A DNA stretch of 64,000 nt from assembly GCA_022870745.1 (NCBI GenBank), contig CP085323.1:1736001-1800000 (forward strand), read 5' to 3'. The position numbers and the translations under genes are program-made. The notes under the pieces are model-generated. The model saw only the letters and a list, made by a program, of their open reading frames with translations. It had not been told where the DNA came from and did no database searches. Origin of the DNA: Silvibacterium acidisoli. Lineage in GTDB: Bacteria > Acidobacteriota > Terriglobia > Terriglobales > Acidobacteriaceae. Each line of letters starts with the position of its first letter. The stretch's first letter is position 1. Positions 53,738 to 63,792 of this stretch are shown one piece after another.

Positions 53738-54433
53738 ATGCGCCCTTCACAACTTTTCGCAGCGTTCCTGCTCGCCTGCGCGACGGTGTCATGTCCGGCT
53801 GTGAGCAAACCTCACTTTGTCTCGCTGGGTGCGGTTAAAAAAGTGCCCTATTCGATCGCTGGAGATCCCGCCGGGGCGCATGCAGATGAAAAAGAGCTTC
53901 GCGTGCGGCCCTTGGTCGTCGATGGCAAGGTGAAGGAGTGGACCACCGGCGACTCGCATGACATCACCGACCGCAGCTTCGTCGTGCGCCGCGCACTGCG
54001 CATCAACGATGCGCTGCCCGGCGACGACCACGGGAAGAACAGCGAGCACTGGGTATGGCAGCGCGGGCCGTGGCTGATGATCGATCGCACCAGCGGTAAA
54101 GTGACGGCGCTGCATCTGCCCGATTACGATCCAACCGTTTCCGACGCAGTATGGTTTCGCGATTACGCCGCCTACTGCGGGCTCAACGCCAGCGGCAAAC
54201 AGCTCTTCGCAGTCGTAGCGCAGGTTGCCGCGCGAAAACCAATATTAAGCCGCAAGCTTCATGAATGGAATGCCGCGGACCACAGCGGCCCGGCCTGTTC
54301 GCCCGCAGTGTGGCAGCGGGAGCCGCTGCGCATCGCCTTCCAGCCGGCCGGCGGAGAGCCGGTCAGCTATGACCTGGTCGGGCTCTCTGCCGTACTGGTG
54401 GAAGATGAAGATGACGGAGAAGCTGCTCCCTGA
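53738..54433 (+). CDS. Unknown secreted protein
   Basis: I do not recognise this 231-residue protein. Starting at ATG 53738 it begins with a hydrophobic signal-like stretch (LFAAFLLACATVSC), in which the LACA/VSC cysteines could serve a lipobox, though neither fits perfectly. The remainder is a soluble beta-rich domain with KEWTTGDSHDITDRSFVVRR, a Trp-rich strand HWVWQRGPW and VWFRDYAAYCG. The acidic C-terminus reads EDEDDGE. It follows the GH13 gene by 54 bases and may share its transcript. It ends one base before the convergent gatA stop. No enzymatic motif is evident. Confidence 0.6.
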   Translation: MRPSQLFAAFLLACATVSCPAVSKPHFVSLGAVKKVPYSIAGDPAGAHADEKELRVRPLVVDGKVKEWTTGDSHDITDRSFVVRRALRINDALPGDDHGKNSEHWVWQRGPWLMIDRTSGKVTALHLPDYDPTVSDAVWFRDYAAYCGLNASGKQLFAVVAQVAARKPILSRKLHEWNAADHSGPACSPAVWQREPLRIAFQPAGGEPVSYDLVGLSAVLVEDEDDGEAAP

Positions 54434-54450
54434 ATCAGCCCTGCTGATTC
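54432..54450. terminator. Short hairpin spanning two convergent stop codons
   Basis: GAATCAGC pairs with GCTGATTC around CCT at the point where the unknown secreted gene and gatA meet. There is no U-tract on either strand, so termination here is uncertain. Confidence 0.3.
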
Positions 54451-55883
54451 TCGACCGTCTGCGCCACGCGCAGAATAGTCGACTCGCCGAAGTGCTTGCC
54501 AAGAATCTGCAGACCGATCGGCAGCCCTTCGGAAGACTTGCCGCACGGAACCGATACACCGCAGATGCCCGCAAGACTCGCCGTGACCGTGTAGATATCG
54601 GCAAGGTACATGGCCATCGGATCGTCCGTCTTCTCGCCCAGCTTGAATGCAGGCGTGGGAGCAGTCGGTGTCACAATCGCATCGACTTCTTCAAAGGCGT
54701 TGAGGAAATCCTGTGTAAGAAGACGGCGAACCTGTTGCGCCTTCTTGTAGTACGCGTCGTAGTATCCAGCGCTGAGCACGTAGGTGCCGAGCAGAATACG
54801 GCGCTTGACCTCAGCTCCGAATCCGCCTTCGCGCGAGTCGCGGTACATGCTCGCAAGTGTGCTCACGCCCGGTGCACGATATCCATAGCGAACGCCATCG
54901 AAGCGCGCGAGATTGGAGCTGGCTTCTGCGGTGGCAATTACGTAATAGGTCGGCACGGCATACTTCGTGTGCGGCAGGGAGATCGGTTTGATCTCGGCGC
55001 CGGCGGCACGAAGCTGTTCGATCGAGGCTTCGACGGCCTTGCGAACTTCCGGGTCCAAACCCTCACCGAAATATTCGGCGGGAACGCCAAGGCGCAAGCC
55101 GGCGACTCCCTGGTCGAGCCCTGCGGTGTAATCAGGCACCGGCTGCGTCGACGAAGTCGCATCCATCGGATCGTATCCGGCAATGACGCCCAGCACCGTG
55201 GCAGCATCGCGGACATTCGCCGCGAACGGACCGATGCGGTCAAGCGACGAAGCAAAAGCGATCAGGCCATAGCGAGAGACGCGTCCATAGGTCGGCAGCA
55301 CGCCTACCACTCCGCAGAAAGAAGCAGGCTGGCGAATGGATCCGCCGGTATCGGTTCCAAGAGTGGCAACGGCCATACCCGCAGCAACCGCTGCCGCTGA
55401 GCCGCCGCTCGAGCCGCCCGGAACCCGGTCGAGTGATGCCGGGTTGCGCACCGGTCCGTAAGCAGAATTCTCGTTCGACGAGCCCATCGCGAATTCATCG
55501 CAATTTAATTTGCCAAGAATCACCGCGCCCGCGTCCTTCAGTTTCTTCACTGCGGTAGCGGTATAAGGCGGACGATAGCCTTCGAGAATCTTCGATCCCG
55601 CAGTCGCAGGCTGGCCAGTAATCGTCAGCACATCCTTAATGCCAACCGGTACACCGGCCACCGCCCCAAGCTCTTGCCCAGCGGCAATCTGCTCGTCTAT
55701 GGCCTTGGCCTGCGCAAGCGCGCCATCACGGTCAACCGACAGATACGAGTTCACTTCGCGGTCATTTTGCTCGATAGCGGAAAGGCACCGCAACGCGGCA
55801 CCGGCAGCCGAGGTGCCCCCGGCGCGATAGGCCTGATGCAACGTGGAAATTGAAGGAAGTGCTTCTTTCGTAAGGCTTTTCAT
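54435..55883 (-). CDS. gatA: Asp-tRNA(Asn)/Glu-tRNA(Gln) amidotransferase subunit A
   Basis: This 482-residue amidase-signature protein carries the full Ser-cisSer-Lys triad: Lys in VGIKDVL (about residue 78), the Gly/Ser loop [15 protein letters not shown] (about 150-165) and the catalytic Ser in [11 protein letters not shown] (about 177). GatA releases ammonia from glutamine for the GatCAB complex, which converts misacylated Glu-tRNA(Gln) or Asp-tRNA(Asn) to the correct aminoacyl-tRNA in the cytoplasm. gatC lies 40 bases upstream on the same strand, the usual order. gatB is not in the window. A GGAGACAG ribosome site precedes the ATG. This is a housekeeping gene unrelated to the EPS cluster. 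Confidence 0.95.
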   Translation of the reverse strand: MKSLTKEALPSISTLHQAYRAGGTSAAGAALRCLSAIEQNDREVNSYLSVDRDGALAQAKAIDEQIAAGQELGAVAGVPVGIKDVLTITGQPATAGSKILEGYRPPYTATAVKKLKDAGAVILGKLNCDEFAMGSSNENSAYGPVRNPASLDRVPGGSSGGSAAAVAAGMAVATLGTDTGGSIRQPASFCGVVGVLPTYGRVSRYGLIAFASSLDRIGPFAANVRDAATVLGVIAGYDPMDATSSTQPVPDYTAGLDQGVAGLRLGVPAEYFGEGLDPEVRKAVEASIEQLRAAGAEIKPISLPHTKYAVPTYYVIATAEASSNLARFDGVRYGYRAPGVSTLASMYRDSREGGFGAEVKRRILLGTYVLSAGYYDAYYKKAQQVRRLLTQDFLNAFEEVDAIVTPTAPTPAFKLGEKTDDPMAMYLADIYTVTASLAGICGVSVPCGKSSEGLPIGLQILGKHFGESTILRVAQTVENQQG

Positions 55884-55923
55884 CTGTCTCCAGGGGCGGC
55901 TCCGAACATGATCGAATCGCAGG

Positions 55924-56235
55924 CTATCTCTCGATCACCTTCGGGACTTTAAAGAAGGCGCCATCCGTTTCGGGGGCGCAGACCATTACGTTAGCCCGAT
56001 CAAGCGAAGGAGCAACCTGATCCGGGCGTAAGTCAGAGACGCCTCCGACTACCTCGGAAACCTGAGCCATGGGCGCGACGGATGAAGTGTCCAGCTCGTT
56101 CAACTCGGCCACATAGGCCAGGATCGAGTTCAGATCCATCTGCATCCGTACTTCCTCTGCCGGAGTCAGCTCAAGGTTGGCCAGCTCCGCCACCTGCTTT
56201 ACATCCGCAACGCTTACTGTCTGCTCTTCAGCCAT
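55924..56235 (-). CDS. gatC: Asp/Glu-tRNA amidotransferase subunit C
   Basis: This 103-residue protein has the GatC pattern: [16 protein letters not shown] near the start, [13 protein letters not shown] in the middle, then the LRPDQV and [16 protein letters not shown]-terminal blocks. GatC wraps around GatA and GatB and stabilises the complex. The frame is open for 26 more codons upstream, but the family begins at MAEEQ (ATG 56235), and the extension would run over the -10 box at 56263-56268. It is followed by gatA. Confidence 0.92.
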   Translation of the reverse strand: MAEEQTVSVADVKQVAELANLELTPAEEVRMQMDLNSILAYVAELNELDTSSVAPMAQVSEVVGGVSDLRPDQVAPSLDRANVMVCAPETDGAFFKVPKVIER

Positions 56236-56803
56236 CTGTTTGCCTGTGAATGGGATCACCTTATTATAAGGCTCTTTTTCTACAACATCTTTGGCTAGCA
56301 TTGAACCACCCAAGGCGGATACAATTCAGATTCACAGGCGGCATCGCACGCTGAAGGCGCGTCTCATAAAGTGACAGACGTGTGATCCTGTTTATCGCTT
56401 CTCAGTTTTTCCAAGGGCTCGTTGTAGGTGGAGCTTTCCGATCGGGCTTATCAGCAATATCTCGTCAGAAATCGGCTGGTCTACAACCCCTGCTACTGTG
56501 GAGTAAAAATGCAACCAGGGAGCTATGAAATTCGGCTGGAAAAGGAAGTATCAAAAGGGTTTGAGACCCATCTCACGATTTCCCTTATAGGAAACCTTTT
56601 CCCCCAATCAGCAGTCCAACCACATCAGGCAATGATAAGCTCCTGAATTTAAGGCATTTGTCTGCAAACAAGTGTTCATGGGAATTTCTGTTTGCTAAAG
56701 AGATACATAAATTGCTGTGCTGACGCGCACATATTCTCCAGTTCGACAAGCATGGGTTATGCTGTCGGGCAGGATCGAAATGTAATTAAGTTACTGGGCT
56801 AAC
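56236..56803. other. Divergent intergenic region between gatC and the sugar transferase gene
   Basis: This is 568 bases without a convincing gene. A TATAAT box for gatC lies at 56263-56268 on the minus strand. A perfect 10-base inverted repeat, GCCTGTGAAT at 56242-56251 and ATTCACAGGC at 56330-56339, brackets the gatC promoter. Near the sugar transferase gene a bulged hairpin (CGAC-A-AGCAT with ATGCT-GTCG) spans 56744-56767, about 40 bases before its ATG. A 72-codon frame at 56428-56646 has no recognisable features. The region is more AT-rich than its neighbours. Confidence 0.6.
56263..56268 (-). promoter_or_regulatory. Candidate -10 box of gatCA
   Basis: On the minus strand this reads TATAAT, 28 bases before the gatC ATG. 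The -35 region at 17-base spacing (AAGATG) is a poor match, so the call rests mainly on the -10 and its position. Confidence 0.5.
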
Positions 56804-57544
56804 ATGGCTACTCCTGACCTTTTCACCACTGAAGCCAGCTTTCAAGACGAACATATACACGCGACGGACTTTGTCGGCGTTCGCGAACAGAGAATACGGG
56901 CGATCCCGGAGAACCTGCCGATCGCAGGCTTTGCGTACCGGGGTATAAAGCCTCTTTTCGACCTGTTGCTCGTGTTTCTCGCGCTGCCGGTACTGTTACC
57001 GGTCGGCCTGTTGATTGCTCTTATCATTAGAGTGACGTCTTCAGGGCCGTCCTTTTACCATCATCGGCGGATTGGGCAATTCGAAGAGCCGTTTTTTGCG
57101 TGGAAGTTCCGCACCATGTACGAAAACAGTGACGATCTCCTGGAGCGCCACTTGGCTGCAGACGCTCAGGCGCGGCGCGAATGGGCAGACACGCACAAGC
57201 TCCGCAGCGATCCACGCGTGACACCGATCGGGCGCTTTCTGCGCAAAACCAGCCTTGATGAGATCCCTCAGGTCATCAATGTCCTGGCCGGAGAGATGAG
57301 CTTGGTAGGACCGCGACCCATTGTCGAGATGGAGAAGGCCAAGTACGGCATGTACCTGAAGCCGTTTTCCTATGCAATGCCAGGGATCACCGGCCTTTGG
57401 CAGGTTTCCGGGCGTTGCGATGTCTCCTACCCGGAACGCGTCAAGCTCGACATTCGTTACGTCAACGAATGGAGCTTATGGATGGAGTTCAAAATCATCT
57501 GCAAGACCTTCTTCGTGATGATTCACCGTGAAGGCGCATACTAA
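56804..57544 (+). CDS. Undecaprenyl-phosphate sugar-1-phosphate transferase (initiating enzyme, PF02397 type)
   Basis: This 246-residue protein has one hydrophobic helix (about 50-75), followed by the bacterial sugar transferase core: YHHRRIG, FAWKFRTM, the DEIPQVINVLAGEMSLVGPRP block (about 150-172) and PGITGLWQVSGR. It lacks the long N-terminal membrane domain of WbaP/WcaJ, so it is the minimal monotopic form like PglC. It moves a sugar-1-phosphate (often Glc or Gal) from a UDP-sugar to undecaprenyl phosphate, the first step of repeat-unit synthesis. It is probably a single-gene transcript that ends at the hairpin at 57546-57576. Confidence 0.88.
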   Translation: MATPDLFTTEASFQDEHIHATDFVGVREQRIRAIPENLPIAGFAYRGIKPLFDLLLVFLALPVLLPVGLLIALIIRVTSSGPSFYHHRRIGQFEEPFFAWKFRTMYENSDDLLERHLAADAQARREWADTHKLRSDPRVTPIGRFLRKTSLDEIPQVINVLAGEMSLVGPRPIVEMEKAKYGMYLKPFSYAMPGITGLWQVSGRCDVSYPERVKLDIRYVNEWSLWMEFKIICKTFFVMIHREGAY

Positions 57545-57545
57545 G

Positions 57546-57576
57546 CAAAAGGCATACCACCCACGAATGCCTTTTG
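57546..57576. terminator. Bidirectional hairpin between sugar transferase and rfbD
   Basis: CAAAAGGCAT pairs perfectly with ATGCCTTTTG around an 11-base loop, directly between two convergent stop codons. The A-run and T-run in the stem arms give a U-rich 3' arm on both strands. Confidence 0.65.
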
Positions 57577-57581
57577 AGCCT

Positions 57582-58454
57582 CTACAGCCTCCCCAAAGTT
57601 TCCTCAAGAGCAATTCTCCAGGAAGGTAGCTCCACCCCGAAACTCCTCTTCAGGCGATCATTTGATAATCGTGAATTTTCTGGACGCCGTGCCGGGGTCG
57701 GATATTCGGTATCTGGAATACCTGTGACTGCTGGCCAGGATTTCCCGGTGGGCGGCGCAGACTTCTCGAAGATTGCCTTCGCAAAACCACACCAGCTCGT
57801 CTCTCCACCGCAGGTCATGTGATAGATCCCTGCGTGCTTCGGTGACCAGGGATGTTCGAGCACCTGCCGCGTTGCGCGAGCCAGCGCGAGAGCGGTGGTG
57901 GGGGCCCCAAACTGGTTATCTACAATGCGTAACTGATCGCGCTCAGCTCCGAGGCGAAGCATGGTGCGCAGAAAGTTCTGCCCATGCGGACTGTAGACCC
58001 AGCTTGTACGGAAGATCAGATGCCGCGCCCCGGAGGCGGCAATATTCTGCTCGCCAAGAAGCTTGCTGGCTCCATAAACATTCAGCGGGTTTGTCTTATC
58101 AGACTCTACCCATGTGCCCTGCTTCGTTCCGTCGAAAACGTAATCTGTCGAGTAGTGAACGAGCAGCGCATTCCTGCGCTTTGCCTCTTCCGCCAGGACG
58201 CCTGGAGCCTCGCCGTTAACACGGTTCGCCAGGTCAGGTTCGGACTCTGCCCGATCGACGGCGGTATAAGCTGCCGCGTTCAGAATGATTTCGGGTTCAG
58301 ACTCGGCGATGGCGCCTGGGATCGTTTCCGGGCGGCTCAGGTCGCAGCCCTCCCGCCCCATGGCAACAACATCGGCGTAGTCGGCAAACTCCCGTTGAAG
58401 TTCGACGCCAAGCTGCCCTTGCGCACCCAGGATCAGAACGCGGCCCAGCTTCAT
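57582..58454 (-). CDS. rfbD: dTDP-4-dehydrorhamnose reductase
   Basis: This 290-residue short-chain dehydrogenase has the Rossmann motif GAQGQLG at residues 10-16, YSTDYVFDG (about 100) and the catalytic YGASKLLGE (Tyr-x3-Lys, about 130). RfbD reduces dTDP-4-dehydro-L-rhamnose with NAD(P)H to dTDP-L-rhamnose, the last step of the pathway. It is the last gene of the rfbBACD operon, and its ATG overlaps the rfbC stop by four bases. Confidence 0.95.
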   Translation of the reverse strand: MKLGRVLILGAQGQLGVELQREFADYADVVAMGREGCDLSRPETIPGAIAESEPEIILNAAAYTAVDRAESEPDLANRVNGEAPGVLAEEAKRRNALLVHYSTDYVFDGTKQGTWVESDKTNPLNVYGASKLLGEQNIAASGARHLIFRTSWVYSPHGQNFLRTMLRLGAERDQLRIVDNQFGAPTTALALARATRQVLEHPWSPKHAGIYHMTCGGETSWCGFAKAIFEKSAPPTGKSWPAVTGIPDTEYPTPARRPENSRLSNDRLKRSFGVELPSWRIALEETLGRL

Positions 58455-58996
58455 GCGAAGATCTCCGCGTCCGCCAGCAGCTTGCCTTGCCGATCTTTAT
58501 CGGAAACGACAGCGTCGGCATCCGCCACCTGCCAATCCACGCCGATCGCCGGATCGTTCCAGAGAATGGTGCGTTCGCCGGCAGGAGAGTAATAGTCGGT
58601 CACCTTGTAGGCGAAACCGGCTTTCTCCGTCAGGACAGAGAAACCATGCCCGAAGCCCGGCGGAATCCAGAGCATGGAGCCGTTGTCTTCGGAAAGCTCG
58701 ACGGCTACATGCTTGCCGAAGGTCGGCGAGCTTTTTCTCAGGTCAATCGCCGCATCGATGACCGCGCCGAAGGCCACACGCACAAGCTTTCCCTGCGGCT
58801 GAATCACCTGATAGTGAATACCGCGAATCACGCCCTTCGACGACACGGAGAAATTATCCTGTTTCCAATCGGTGGGCAGGCCCGCTTCCTGCATCAGCCG
58901 CTCGTTATAAGTTTCAAGAAAGAAACCGCGTGAATCGCTGAAGCGCTTCGGCGTAAAAAGCAGGACGCCAGGAATAGCTGTTTCGGTAATCTTCAT
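58451..58996 (-). CDS. rfbC: dTDP-4-dehydrorhamnose 3,5-epimerase
   Basis: This 181-residue cupin has the family blocks [10 protein letters not shown], the catalytic-His loop RGIHYQ (about 59-64), [11 protein letters not shown]-type spacing around DLRKSSP, and FGHGFSVL. It epimerises C3 and C5 of dTDP-4-dehydro-6-deoxyglucose. The length is normal. It overlaps rfbA upstream and rfbD downstream by four bases each, so the whole operon is translationally coupled. Confidence 0.95.
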   Translation of the reverse strand: MKITETAIPGVLLFTPKRFSDSRGFFLETYNERLMQEAGLPTDWKQDNFSVSSKGVIRGIHYQVIQPQGKLVRVAFGAVIDAAIDLRKSSPTFGKHVAVELSEDNGSMLWIPPGFGHGFSVLTEKAGFAYKVTDYYSPAGERTILWNDPAIGVDWQVADADAVVSDKDRQGKLLADAEIFA

Positions 58997-59886
58997 CCGA
59001 TTGTGTCTCCGGCAACCTGCTGATCGTTGAGCAGCGAAATCAGGTATTGGCCATATCCGCTCTTCCGGACAGGCGCTATCAGCCCTTCAAGCTGCCCGGC
59101 GGAAATGTAACCATAACGGAACGCTATTTCTTCAGGGCATGCTATCTTCAATCCCTGCCGGCGCTCGATGGTCTGGATGAACATGCCTGCTTCAAATAGC
59201 GACTCATGCGTGCCGGTATCGAGCCAGGCCATGCCGCGGCCCATGATTTCGACATTCAGGCTGCCGCGATTGAGATACTCGCGATTGACGTCTGTGATCT
59301 CCAGCTCGCCGCGCGGCGAGGGCTTAAGAGCCGAGGCGATCTGCACGACTTCGTTGTCGTAGAAGTAAAGGCCGGTCACCGCGTAGCGTGACTTCGGCTT
59401 ATCGGGCTTTTCTTCAAGGCTGATCGCTCGGCCGTCGCGGTCGAACTCGACTACGCCATAGCGCTCAGGGTCATGCACCTGGTAGGCGAAAACGGTAGCG
59501 CCCGAGTCCTTCTGCGCGGCGCGCTGCAGCTGCGTGGAGAGTGACTGCCCGTAGAAGATGTTGTCGCCTAGAACCAGCGCGACAGAATCGTTGCCGACAA
59601 ACTCTTTGCCGATGATGAAGGCCTGCGCCAGTCCATCGGGGCTGGGCTGCACGGCATATTGCAGCTTCATGCCCCAGCGAGAGCCGTCACCCAGCAGGTC
59701 CGCGAAGCGCTGCGTGTCCTGCGGCGTGGAGATGATTAAAATTTCGCGAATCCCCGCCAGCATCAGCGTGGTCAGCGGATAGTAGATCATCGGCTTGTCA
59801 TACACCGGCAGCAACTGCTTCGAGATGACATGCGTTACGGGATACAGCCGAGTGCCTGAACCTCCCGCTAAGATAATTCCCTTCAT
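58993..59886 (-). CDS. rfbA: Glucose-1-phosphate thymidylyltransferase
   Basis: This 297-residue nucleotidyltransferase starts with [14 protein letters not shown], has the sugar-binding KPMIYYPL (about 26-33), GDNIFYG (about 110) and the EEKPDKPKS block (about 160). It joins dTTP and glucose-1-phosphate to dTDP-glucose, the committed step, and is normally inhibited by dTDP-rhamnose. It lies in the rfbB-A-C-D order with four-base overlaps on both sides. Confidence 0.95.
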   Translation of the reverse strand: MKGIILAGGSGTRLYPVTHVISKQLLPVYDKPMIYYPLTTLMLAGIREILIISTPQDTQRFADLLGDGSRWGMKLQYAVQPSPDGLAQAFIIGKEFVGNDSVALVLGDNIFYGQSLSTQLQRAAQKDSGATVFAYQVHDPERYGVVEFDRDGRAISLEEKPDKPKSRYAVTGLYFYDNEVVQIASALKPSPRGELEITDVNREYLNRGSLNVEIMGRGMAWLDTGTHESLFEAGMFIQTIERRQGLKIACPEEIAFRYGYISAGQLEGLIAPVRKSGYGQYLISLLNDQQVAGDTIG

Positions 59887-60962
59887 TTGGCCAGCCGCTC
59901 CGAGTAATTGAGATCAATCCACTGCTGGTACGCACCTGATTTCACATTCTCGACCCACTGCATATTGTCGAGATACCACTGCACGGTCTCGCGAATGCCG
60001 CCCTCGAAGACCTGTGTTGGCTGCCATCCTAACTCTTCGCGGATCTTGGTTGCATTGATCGCGTACCGGCGATCATGACCAGGACGATCTTTCACATAGG
60101 TAATCAGGCTCCGGCGGCTGCCGATTTTGTCGCTGGGGCGCTGTTCGTCAAGGATGTCGCAGATGGCGTGGACGACCTCGATATTCTTCCGCTCGCTCGA
60201 ACCGCCGACGTTGTAAGTTTCGCCGACTTTGCCTTTCTCCAGTACGGTACGAATGGCAGAGCAGTGATCTTTGACGAAGAGCCAATCACGCACATTGAGG
60301 CCGTCTCCATACACTGGCAATGACTTCCCTTCGAGCGCATTCAGGATCACCAGCGGAATCAGCTTCTCGGGAAACTGGTAGGGGCCGTAATTATTCGAGC
60401 AATTCGTCGTAAGAACCGGCAGGCCATAGGTGTGGAAGTAAGCACGGACCAGGTGGTCGGAGCCCGCTTTTGAGGCAGAATACGGGCTGTTCGGTGTATA
60501 CGGGGTAGTTTCAGAGAAGGCCGGATCATCAGGACCGAGCGTGCCGTAAACCTCGTCCGTCGAGACATGGAGGAAACGGAAGTCCTGCTTATCCTTGCCG
60601 GTCAGGCCATTCCAATAGGCCTTTGCCTCTTCGAGCAATGCAAATGTGCCCAGAACATTCGTTTTGACGAATGCTTCCGGGCCTTCGATCGATCGATCTA
60701 CATGGCTCTCGGCCGCAAAGTGAAGAATGGCACGAGGCTGGTGCTCCGCAAAAAGACCAGCGATCAGCTTGCGATCGCCGATATCTCCCTTTACAAAAAC
60801 GTGTCTCGGGTCTTTCTCGATCGAGAGCAGATTTTCATGGTTGCCTGCATAGGTCAACAGGTCAAGGTTTACAACCTTCGAGCCGGTCTGGCTGATCCAC
60901 TCCAGAACGAAGTTGGAGCCGATGAAACCTGCGCCGCCCGTGACTATTACCGTATCGTTCAT
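59883..60962 (-). CDS. rfbB: dTDP-glucose 4,6-dehydratase
   Basis: This 359-residue extended SDR enzyme has GGAGFIGSN (NAD binding), [13 protein letters not shown], the catalytic TDEVYG with Asp-Glu, and YSASKAGSD with Tyr-x3-Lys. It removes water from dTDP-glucose to give dTDP-4-dehydro-6-deoxyglucose. ATG 60962 is chosen because GGAAAGGAAG precedes it and the Rossmann motif then starts at residue 8; the frame is open 18 codons further. It is the first gene of the rhamnose operon and starts 22 bases after the stop of the SLBB export gene, so all five minus-strand genes may share a transcript. Confidence 0.95.
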   Translation of the reverse strand: MNDTVIVTGGAGFIGSNFVLEWISQTGSKVVNLDLLTYAGNHENLLSIEKDPRHVFVKGDIGDRKLIAGLFAEHQPRAILHFAAESHVDRSIEGPEAFVKTNVLGTFALLEEAKAYWNGLTGKDKQDFRFLHVSTDEVYGTLGPDDPAFSETTPYTPNSPYSASKAGSDHLVRAYFHTYGLPVLTTNCSNNYGPYQFPEKLIPLVILNALEGKSLPVYGDGLNVRDWLFVKDHCSAIRTVLEKGKVGETYNVGGSSERKNIEVVHAICDILDEQRPSDKIGSRRSLITYVKDRPGHDRRYAINATKIREELGWQPTQVFEGGIRETVQWYLDNMQWVENVKSGAYQQWIDLNYSERLAK

Positions 60963-60984
60963 GCGATTCGACTTCCTTTCCGGC

Positions 60985-63792
60985 TTAAAAAAGGATGGCT
61001 GCTGCAATGGAACCAATGGCTATCGACGAGAAGAACTGTGACCATTCCAGGAATCCCTTTGCGGCCGAGGGGCGGAAGGTCTTTTCCGGAACGATTACAG
61101 TGTCGCCCGGATGTATGGCCGACGCGTTAAAGGTGTCTCCCCAGACTCCCTTATTTGCCTGGCGGCTCAGCACCGATCCGTCAGCGCGGATCACAAACGA
61201 GTGCTTGCGATCGGCATCGCGATTGGGACCGCCAGCAAGACCCAGGTAGTCACCGACACGTCTTCCGTTCGCGTAGAGGAACGAGTTCTGGTCATACACG
61301 GCACCGACCACGTTCACGGTCGAAGGCATACTCGGAACGGTGAAGGTGTCGCCGTCTTCGAGGGGCAGGTCGGGCAGGCTAGCCAGCCCGCTCGCGTCAG
61401 GCCTCATCTCGAGCACCATGCGGCCTGTCGCGCGGATAAGCTGCAGCTTGTCGATGAGCTGGTTTGCAGTCGGAAGCGCCGCGGTAGCGCCGGCAATGTC
61501 CTGCGCGTTGGCTGTTGCGGAAGAGGTCTGCGCGAGATTTCCGCGAAGGATCTGGAGCTGCAACGACCGCACATATTCATCGATGCGCTGCTGCTGGATC
61601 ACCCGGGTCGATTCGCGAGTGAACTCGGAACCGTACAGGTATGCTCCGTTTGACAGGCCTCCGGCCCGCTCCACCAGCTGCCGCAATGTCTCTCCCGGCT
61701 TTACGCTGTATGTGCCGGAGTGATTGAACTCGCCTTCGAGCCGCACAAACTTCGTCTGCTCGGCGACTGGAACATGAATGTCGGCTTGCGAGAATACGCT
61801 CACCACGTCGCCCGGCTGCAAGGTCAGATCCTGCGAAGCATCATGCCCCATCACCAGCTTGCCGAGATCGAACGATATCAGCGAAGTCTTCAGAGTCTCA
61901 GGGTTGAGGCGCTCAATCACGGCGTAGTCCCAGTCGATCTCGGGAGCCGACAGGGTGACGGTGGTGTGCTGTGTAGCTGAAGCCGTGTTCTGCGTGACCA
62001 CCCGCGAAGCACGCTCGGCCAGCGTACCGCTGCTCTCGGTCTGCGGACCCGTGGGATTATTGCCCTGCAGCGAGCGTGGATCGCTGGGCGCATAGCTGCC
62101 CGAACCGCTTAGATCGCCGTAAAGTCCCTGATCCTGTCCGTTGGACTGGCCATTCGACTGGCCAGCCGGATTATCCGACGGGCTGTAGATCGAAGGCTGG
62201 CTGCCCTGATTCAAATTGTCACTGCTGCCCGTCACCGATACCCAGGGGCTGGGCTCGTAGCCGGGAGGGCACTGCATGCCCATCTGGGCCTGGGTATTGG
62301 ATCGGCTCGACAGACTGCTGGTATTATCGGCGGTCTTCAGAACGCACGTATACCTGCTGCGGTAATAGTTGCTGAGGCGCTGCTGGGCGCGCAGATCGAC
62401 GGGCCAACCAGGCTGCCGCATGGCCGAGAGTGTCGGCACCGGCTCGAAGTCGGGCGTCGGCAGGCCGAGCTGCGTCCGCTTCCACCAGTAGTCGCGGGTA
62501 ATCAGCGAATCGCGATCGGGAATCAGGTCAGAGAGCTTCATGCCCTCGTGCCAGGAAAAACGGCCGGGATTGGCGGTATTGCCGCGAAGCGTTACGGTCT
62601 GCTTGTACGAAGGCACGATGGAGAGAATCCGCAGAATGTCGCCATTGTGAACAGGTGTCGACAATCCCGAGGAGTCCAGGCTTACTTCCATGGCCGTGCG
62701 GTGATCGTGATCGACGATTCTCTCAATGGATACGCGCGCGCCTTCTGCGATAGCAGAGGCTCCGCCTGCATCCTTCAGAACCTGGTCTACCGTCGACTCG
62801 CCGCGTAGTTCATAGATGCCTGGCCGGCTGACACTGCCGACGAAGGCCACCTGCGGCCCGACAGCAGGAATAAAGATGACGTCGCCCGACTGCAGGGTGG
62901 TGTCGTGAGATTTGTCGCCATTCACCAGCAGATCGTAGAGATCGAAGTCCGTAACGACCTGGCCGCCACGCTTCAACAGGATGTGCCGCATCGAACCGAG
63001 GACAGAAGGACCGCCGCTGGCAAAGAGAGCATCCACCAGCGTACTGAGCGAGCTGACAGTGTATGTGCCCGGCTTATGCGCCTGACCGACGACATACACC
63101 TGCACGCCACGGGTCTGGCCCACATCTGCCGTCAGGTCGAAGTTTCGGAAGATGCGTCCAATGGCCGAGCGGAGATGTTCGTTCAATACCTGCGCCGGGA
63201 TGCCTGCCACATGAATCTGCCCGACCTGTGGAATATAGATCTCTCCGGAGCGGTCGACGCGGAGATTGGCATTGAAGTTCACCTGGCCCCAGACCCGGAT
63301 ACGCAACTCGTCCCCCGGCCCGATCACGTAATCGGCGGGAACGGGAATCTGGTCGAGCGGGGTGAAGTTCGCCGGAGCATATTGAAAGAGCGATGCGCCG
63401 AAGATAGGCAATATCTGCCCGGTACTGCTGGCTACGAACTTCTGGAACTCTGTCAGCGGCTCGGGAGGAAGCGGTATCCGGTTACTGTAGCGGTTTCCCT
63501 GCAACCCGAGACCGTTTACGTCGTTATAGTTCTGAGGCATGCTGCTGCCCGTGCTGGTCTGCGTCTGGGGGGTTGTTATCCCCAACTGCCCCATGCTGCC
63601 GCTGCGATCCATGTTCCCCAGGCCGCTAGCTCCCGACCCATTGGAGTTCTGAGAGTTGCAGGCCGCTGAAGCAGCCATCGTGGGGTCGGAACAATCCACG
63701 GTGTTCGTCCCGCCCTGCATGTTTTGAGCAGGCGCGGTGAAAGGAAGCAGGGGAAGAAGAAGGGCAAAGCCCAGAACCAATTGCTTGCGCAT
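60985..63792 (-). CDS. Large multi-SLBB polysaccharide export protein
   Basis: This 935-residue exported protein has a signal peptide (residues 1-22, ending APAQN, no lipobox Cys). A Poly_export domain follows with [15 protein letters not shown] (about 155) and [12 protein letters not shown]. There are at least four SLBB-like repeats ([38 protein letters not shown] and [13 protein letters not shown]). A low-complexity Ser/Gly/Asn/Gln segment spans about 515-600. The C-terminal helix reads [14 protein letters not shown]. It is more than twice the length of Wza and of the export protein at 32467. It should form the EPS export channel, probably for the rhamnose-containing polymer because it precedes rfbBACD by 22 bases. 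Confidence 0.88.
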   Translation of the reverse strand: MRKQLVLGFALLLPLLPFTAPAQNMQGGTNTVDCSDPTMAASAACNSQNSNGSGASGLGNMDRSGSMGQLGITTPQTQTSTGSSMPQNYNDVNGLGLQGNRYSNRIPLPPEPLTEFQKFVASSTGQILPIFGASLFQYAPANFTPLDQIPVPADYVIGPGDELRIRVWGQVNFNANLRVDRSGEIYIPQVGQIHVAGIPAQVLNEHLRSAIGRIFRNFDLTADVGQTRGVQVYVVGQAHKPGTYTVSSLSTLVDALFASGGPSVLGSMRHILLKRGGQVVTDFDLYDLLVNGDKSHDTTLQSGDVIFIPAVGPQVAFVGSVSRPGIYELRGESTVDQVLKDAGGASAIAEGARVSIERIVDHDHRTAMEVSLDSSGLSTPVHNGDILRILSIVPSYKQTVTLRGNTANPGRFSWHEGMKLSDLIPDRDSLITRDYWWKRTQLGLPTPDFEPVPTLSAMRQPGWPVDLRAQQRLSNYYRSRYTCVLKTADNTSSLSSRSNTQAQMGMQCPPGYEPSPWVSVTGSSDNLNQGSQPSIYSPSDNPAGQSNGQSNGQDQGLYGDLSGSGSYAPSDPRSLQGNNPTGPQTESSGTLAERASRVVTQNTASATQHTTVTLSAPEIDWDYAVIERLNPETLKTSLISFDLGKLVMGHDASQDLTLQPGDVVSVFSQADIHVPVAEQTKFVRLEGEFNHSGTYSVKPGETLRQLVERAGGLSNGAYLYGSEFTRESTRVIQQQRIDEYVRSLQLQILRGNLAQTSSATANAQDIAGATAALPTANQLIDKLQLIRATGRMVLEMRPDASGLASLPDLPLEDGDTFTVPSMPSTVNVVGAVYDQNSFLYANGRRVGDYLGLAGGPNRDADRKHSFVIRADGSVLSRQANKGVWGDTFNASAIHPGDTVIVPEKTFRPSAAKGFLEWSQFFSSIAIGSIAAAILF

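Noticed and set aside
56428-56646. 72-codon frame in the gatC/sugar transferase gap
   Set aside because: No clear ribosome site, no recognised motif and an ordinary chance length; not enough to call a gene.
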